NCBI RefSeq assembly: GCF_041146395.1
Contig: NC_090990.1
Coordinates: 45,828,001 to 45,892,000, forward strand
Direction of reading: 5' to 3'
Source: Eulemur rufifrons
Taxonomy: Eukaryota; Chordata; Mammalia; Primates; Lemuridae
DNA: 64,000 bases
A model generated the notes under the pieces. It made no database searches, was not told the origin of the DNA, and saw only the letters and a program-made list of their open reading frames with translations. Positions 60,880 through 64,000 of the stretch are shown here, piece by piece (the first letter of the stretch is position 1; each line of letters starts with the position of its first letter). Both the position numbers and the translations under genes were made by a program.

Positions 60880-61395
60880 TCGCGTGGGCCAGTGTGAGAG
60901 GAGAGCCGAAGAAAAGAGAGAAGACGCTTTGTGTCTCTGAAAAACTGTCTGAGGCTGCAGCCAGCAAGAGGAAAAGGTGGTGCCGCTTGCGAAAAAGGCT
61001 TGGGAGCCCAGCATCTCCGCCTGGGGCCCCTGCCGAGCACACCTCGACCCATCGCTACTTCCAGCACCACCCAGCCCTGCCAAGCTAAGCGTCAAGAGAG
61101 TAATCTGATTATTGGTAACCTCTTCCCAACACAGGCTCACCACAGGACAGCCTATTAGGCCGTCGGGCCTTATTAGTGCTCGTTGCAGCGCGGTCGAGTG
61201 TAACTGGATCCCGAGCCCTGTGCTAAATGCTCCATCTGGAGCTGCTCTCTCTGAACACCGGCGAGGGCTGCACCCTCCTCGTCCTTCAAGGGCTTCTAAA
61301 GAACGGCTGCCGTTCCCCAAACCTGCTCGAAATGCAGACAGCACCGCAGCCCCAGGCCCCTCGCCCTCACAGGGACAAACCAAATAATAACGGCA
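60880..61395. promoter_or_regulatory. Local CpG-rich block in the intron
   Basis: By eye count, 61160-61380 holds roughly 16 CpGs in about 220 bases, far denser than the surrounding intron, for example 'gttgcagcgcggtcgag' (61182-61198) and 'aacaccggcgagggctg' (61254-61270). No repeat was recognised. It could be an unmethylated enhancer or a weak promoter. The 212-residue minus-strand frame at 60745-61383 covers it but has no recognisable domain and runs into L2 sequence. Confidence 0.35.
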
Positions 61396-61459
61396 GACTT
61401 ACTCTTCCTGGCCCTGTTCTTAAGACGGGCACTCTGAGAGTAGATTTATTAATACTCTA

Positions 61460-62350
61460 TCTTCCGATAAATTTACTGGAAATATTTATCGAACAGCAAC
61501 TATATGCCAGGCATCGTTCTGCTACTGAGGTTATAGCAGTAAACAAAACAGAAAAAAGAAATCTCTGAGCTGGGGGAGTTTATGTTCTAGCTGAGAGAGA
61601 TAGAGAATAAATTTAATTTTGACAAAATAAATTACAGAGAATATGTATTCATTTGCTAGGGCTGCTGCAAAAAAAGTACCACAAACTGGCTAGTTTAGAT
61701 GATAAAAATTTTTTTTATCTCACCTGGAGGCTGAAGTCCAAAATCAAGGTGTCAGAAGGGTTGGCTCTTTCTGAGGGCTGTGAGGGGAACATCTGTGTCC
61801 GTCCTCTCTCCTTGGCTTGTTAAGTGGCTGTCTCTTCCCTGTGTCTCTGCACCTTGCCTTCCCTCTGTATGGGTCTGTGTCACATTTCCCCTTTGGATAA
61901 GGACACCAGTCATTTTGGATTAGGGCCTGTCCTAGTGACCTTGTTTTAACTTGTTTACCTCTGTAAAGACCTCATCTCCAAATAAGGTCACATGTTGAGG
62001 TACATAGGAATTTGGGGAGGACACAATTCAACCATAACAAGTGAGAAGGTAAGAGTGCAATGGGGGAAACTGAGGCAGGTGAGCGCGGGAGAGAGGCCAG
62101 GGTACAAGGGGATGTGCTATGGAACGAGGTGGACAGGAGAGAGCATTGCAGGTAGGAGGGAAAGCCTGGCCAAAGCCCTAAGGCAGGAGCAGGCCTGGAA
62201 CCTTCTAGGAAAACAGGGAGACCAGTGTGGCTGGAGCAGGATGGGAGAAGGGGAGAGGCGTAGGAGCTGAGGTCAGACAGGCGAGCCATGCATTTAAGCC
62301 GTGGTATGAGCCAAAGTGGCTGGAGGGTTTGGAGAGGTGCATGACCTGGC
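61460..62350 (-). mobile_element. L2 LINE (antisense), split by an LTR
   Basis: Reverse L2 at 61460-61630 ('tatgccaggcatcgttctgc', 'gagctgggggagtttatgtt') resumes at about 62041-62350 ('aagccctaaggcaggagcag', 'agaccagtgtggctggagc'). The LTR at 61640-62040 was inserted into it. Minus-strand frames at 61972-62489 and their plus-strand shadows are fossil translations. Confidence 0.78.
61640..62040 (-). mobile_element. Solitary MaLR-type LTR (antisense)
   Basis: It begins tgtattcatttgctagggct, has 'aaatcaaggtgtcagaaggg', 'aggacaccagtcattttgg' and ends 'attcaaccataaca'. Reversed, it follows the LTR at 59446 ('tgacttattt'-type middle, same start and end), so both are one family in opposite orientation. 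No internal genes. It contains a perfect CArG sequence, CCAAATAAGG, at 61978-61987. Confidence 0.7.
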
Positions 62351-62354
62351 TTTG

Positions 62355-62980
62355 CTGCCCTGAGAAAAATTTTTCTCCTGTAAGTTTTGGCTTTGGAGTA
62401 AAGAAATTGACCTTCACGCTATCATGTTCCATTTCTGCAGCACATGCAGTGCCTGTCCCGTCTTCCACTATGTTACCTCCTTGGCCCAAGAGCCTGTATT
62501 CAGTGCACTAACGCAGGGTTTTTATGAGGCCACATCTTTCTGTGCTCCACAGACCCATTTCCTCAGACTTCTTGGGCCCAGAATGTCACAGGCCTTCTGC
62601 TGCATGTACCAAATTGTCCACAAGGGACCAGAGAATTTTAACGTCCCCCTCATGGGCCTCTCTGCCTGGCCTCTTGTTTCTGTGTCATACCACGGATGCA
62701 AAAGAAAGTAAAAACGCTTCTGAGCAAACACCTGAGAGAATAAACACTTCTAAAATGGCCTTTCAGGAAACAGAAGCCTGTAGAAGCTTTTACTGACTGT
62801 AGAGTAAAAGGTAAGGACAGTGACATTCCCGGACATGACCAAGCAATGTGTCATTAGAGAGAGCGATGGCACCATGAGCCATCATCTATGCTCTGGTGAG
62901 TCTGCGAGTTCCCTCACCTCTTTCTCCAGACTGGGTTTGGGGACTTGGACCCCAACGTGTAGCTTTTTATCTTGAGAACT
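62355..62980 (+). other. NFIA intron, overlapping frames but no gene
   Basis: Several 70-95 residue frames overlap on both strands at 62205-62796. None shows a domain, and part derives from the L2 relic. Confidence 0.45.
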
Positions 62981-62984
62981 GCTA

Positions 62985-63190
62985 ACATTAACTGAGGGCC
63001 TACCATGTGCCAGGCATGTTACAAACATTTACTTATTTAATCTTCACAGATGTAACTGCAGAGAGTACTATTTCCATTTTACAGATGCAGAAACTGAGCC
63101 TCAGGTTAATTTTTGCCAAAAATCACACAAGTAAGCTCATGGATGATAAAGCTGGGACTTGAACCCAGGTCTGGCTGACCTCAAAGCTTG
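62985..63190 (-). mobile_element. MIR SINE (antisense)
   Basis: 'taccatgtgccaggcatgtta', 'ccattttacagatgcagaaac' and 'gggacttgaacccaggtctgg' are a well preserved reverse MIR. Confidence 0.88.
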
Positions 63191-63369
63191 TTTCCCTTCA
63201 CCCCCAATACACCTTACTGCAGCTTAAGAACTCAATTTGCATAGTAAAACTCTCTATTTGGTACTTTCTCTTATTTACTATTCATGTGAAAAATTTCATT
63301 GTACATTTCCCCTTTCTGTCTGATTAAAAAGCTTATCCCACTATAAAGTCCCAATTTTTAAATATTAAA

Positions 63370-63850
63370 TTAGTATCCTCCTCAATGTCCATCTCCAGTA
63401 TCGCTCCTCTATGAAGCCTTTACTGATAGCCCTTTTCCCCCAACAAAAGCTGTATTTATCCTCTCTGGGCTTTAAAACTCTAGTAAAGTAGATATGAGTT
63501 CTAGAGTCAAATGGACCTGTGGTCGTTTTCCAGCTTTGCGACATTGGACAAATTATTTCACTCCCTTGAATCTCACCCCTCATGAATACAAGATGTATTA
63601 CAATCCCTACCTCATATGGCTTTCAGAAAGATTAAAAGAAACAATGTGTGAAAAGTAGCTGACCAATAGTAGGTGCTTATTAAATGTTGGTGCCTTCTCT
63701 TATGACCCTCAAAACATTCTGCCTCATGGAATTATTTCTTGTGTCTTGCCTTTGAAGGTATGGCCTATGTCTTACTCATTTTTGTAACCTCCATGGTAAT
63801 AACTCATAGCTGGCAGCCTACAAATGCTTATGGAATGGGTTTAAGTTGCA
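63370..63850 (+). mobile_element. L2 LINE with nested MIR, all sense
   Basis: L2-like 'ctcctctatgaagcctttac' (63370-63478) is followed by a sense MIR at 63480-63690 ('gcgacattggacaaattattt', 'ccctacctcatatggctttc', 'agtaggtgcttattaaatg') and then by L2-like 'ggcctatgtcttactcattt' (63690-63850). It looks as if MIR inserted into L2, though a chance junction is possible. Confidence 0.6.
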
Positions 63851-63880
63851 AGTTATTAATTTTTCCTGAAAGGAGGTTTT

Positions 63881-64000
63881 AGAAATGAAAGAAACAAAGA
63901 GACACAATGAAAGAAAGAAGAGAGAGAGAGGAGGAGGAGGGAAGGAAGGAGGGAGGGAGAGGAGAGGAAGGATTAGAGAGAGAAAAAAGAAAAAAAGGAA
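63881..64000. repeat. GA-rich low-complexity tract
   Basis: gaaa, gaga, gagg, ggaa and ggga units run to the window edge, a long purine tract on the plus strand. Its full length is not visible. Confidence 0.93.

Noticed and set aside
60745..61383. Longest open frame (212 residues, minus strand)
   Set aside because: No recognisable domain, it runs into L2 sequence at its 3' end, four plus-strand frames overlap the same bases, and lack of stops is explained by the GC-rich block.

Overview
This window is nuclear DNA of a primate, most likely a strepsirrhine (lemur-type). The organism call rests on its SINEs. Four young Alu copies (1293, 25908, 47489 on the minus strand, 57634) share a form with 'cctagcactctgggaggcc' in the left arm, a middle linker reading 'agaaagaaattata...' plus a short AT run, and a right arm with 'gaggttgctgtgagctag'. 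I know this form from lemur genomes rather than from monkeys or apes. The 5'-truncated L1 tail at 136-309 also matches the lemur L1 3' end. Ancient mammalian MIR and L2 copies, MaLR-type LTRs and DNA-transposon fossils make up most of the remaining recognisable repeats.

Only one coding segment can be supported: a single first coding exon of NFIA (nuclear factor I/A) on the plus strand at 12057-12152. It encodes 32 residues beginning MKLADSVMAGKASDG and ending ARTWWM, which is the alternative N-terminus found in the 532-residue form of NFIA. It stops exactly at a codon boundary before a GTGAGT splice donor, in the right phase to join the shared exon that begins DEFHPF. That shared exon, and the canonical first exon (MYSPLCLTQ), are not in the window. 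The remaining ~51.8 kb downstream is therefore NFIA intron, and the ~11.7 kb upstream is promoter-proximal and upstream sequence.

Layout: 1-8460 is a repeat-rich flank (L1 tail, two Alus, MIR, L2, one hAT-like element). 8460-18310 is almost free of recognisable transposons and surrounds the exon, as often seen around developmental regulators. 18300-37540 is intron dense in MIR/L2, with a Tigger-like element, an inverted Alu pair, a decayed L1 ORF2 region (26600-28990), a degenerate telomere-like array (29551-29710) and an antisense L1 (35885-36730). 37540-44890 is mostly unique sequence with candidate regulatory blocks, including a perfect DR1 nuclear-receptor element at 41667. 44890-64000 is again MIR/L2-rich, with two solitary MaLR-type LTRs in opposite orientation, a good CTCF-like match at 55460 and a local CpG cluster near 61160-61380.

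There is no sign of an undescribed multi-gene system. The translated open reading frames are short, overlap on both strands and often lie in Alu, L2 or microsatellite DNA. The most interesting signals are regulatory: a cysteine-rich upstream ORF just before the NFIA start, a 26-base T tract 22 bases after its splice donor, a GATA cluster with a CCAAT box near 34.5-34.8 kb, the DR1 element, and the telomere-like array. All repeat family calls are from memory of consensus sequences, with approximate edges unless target-site duplications are given.
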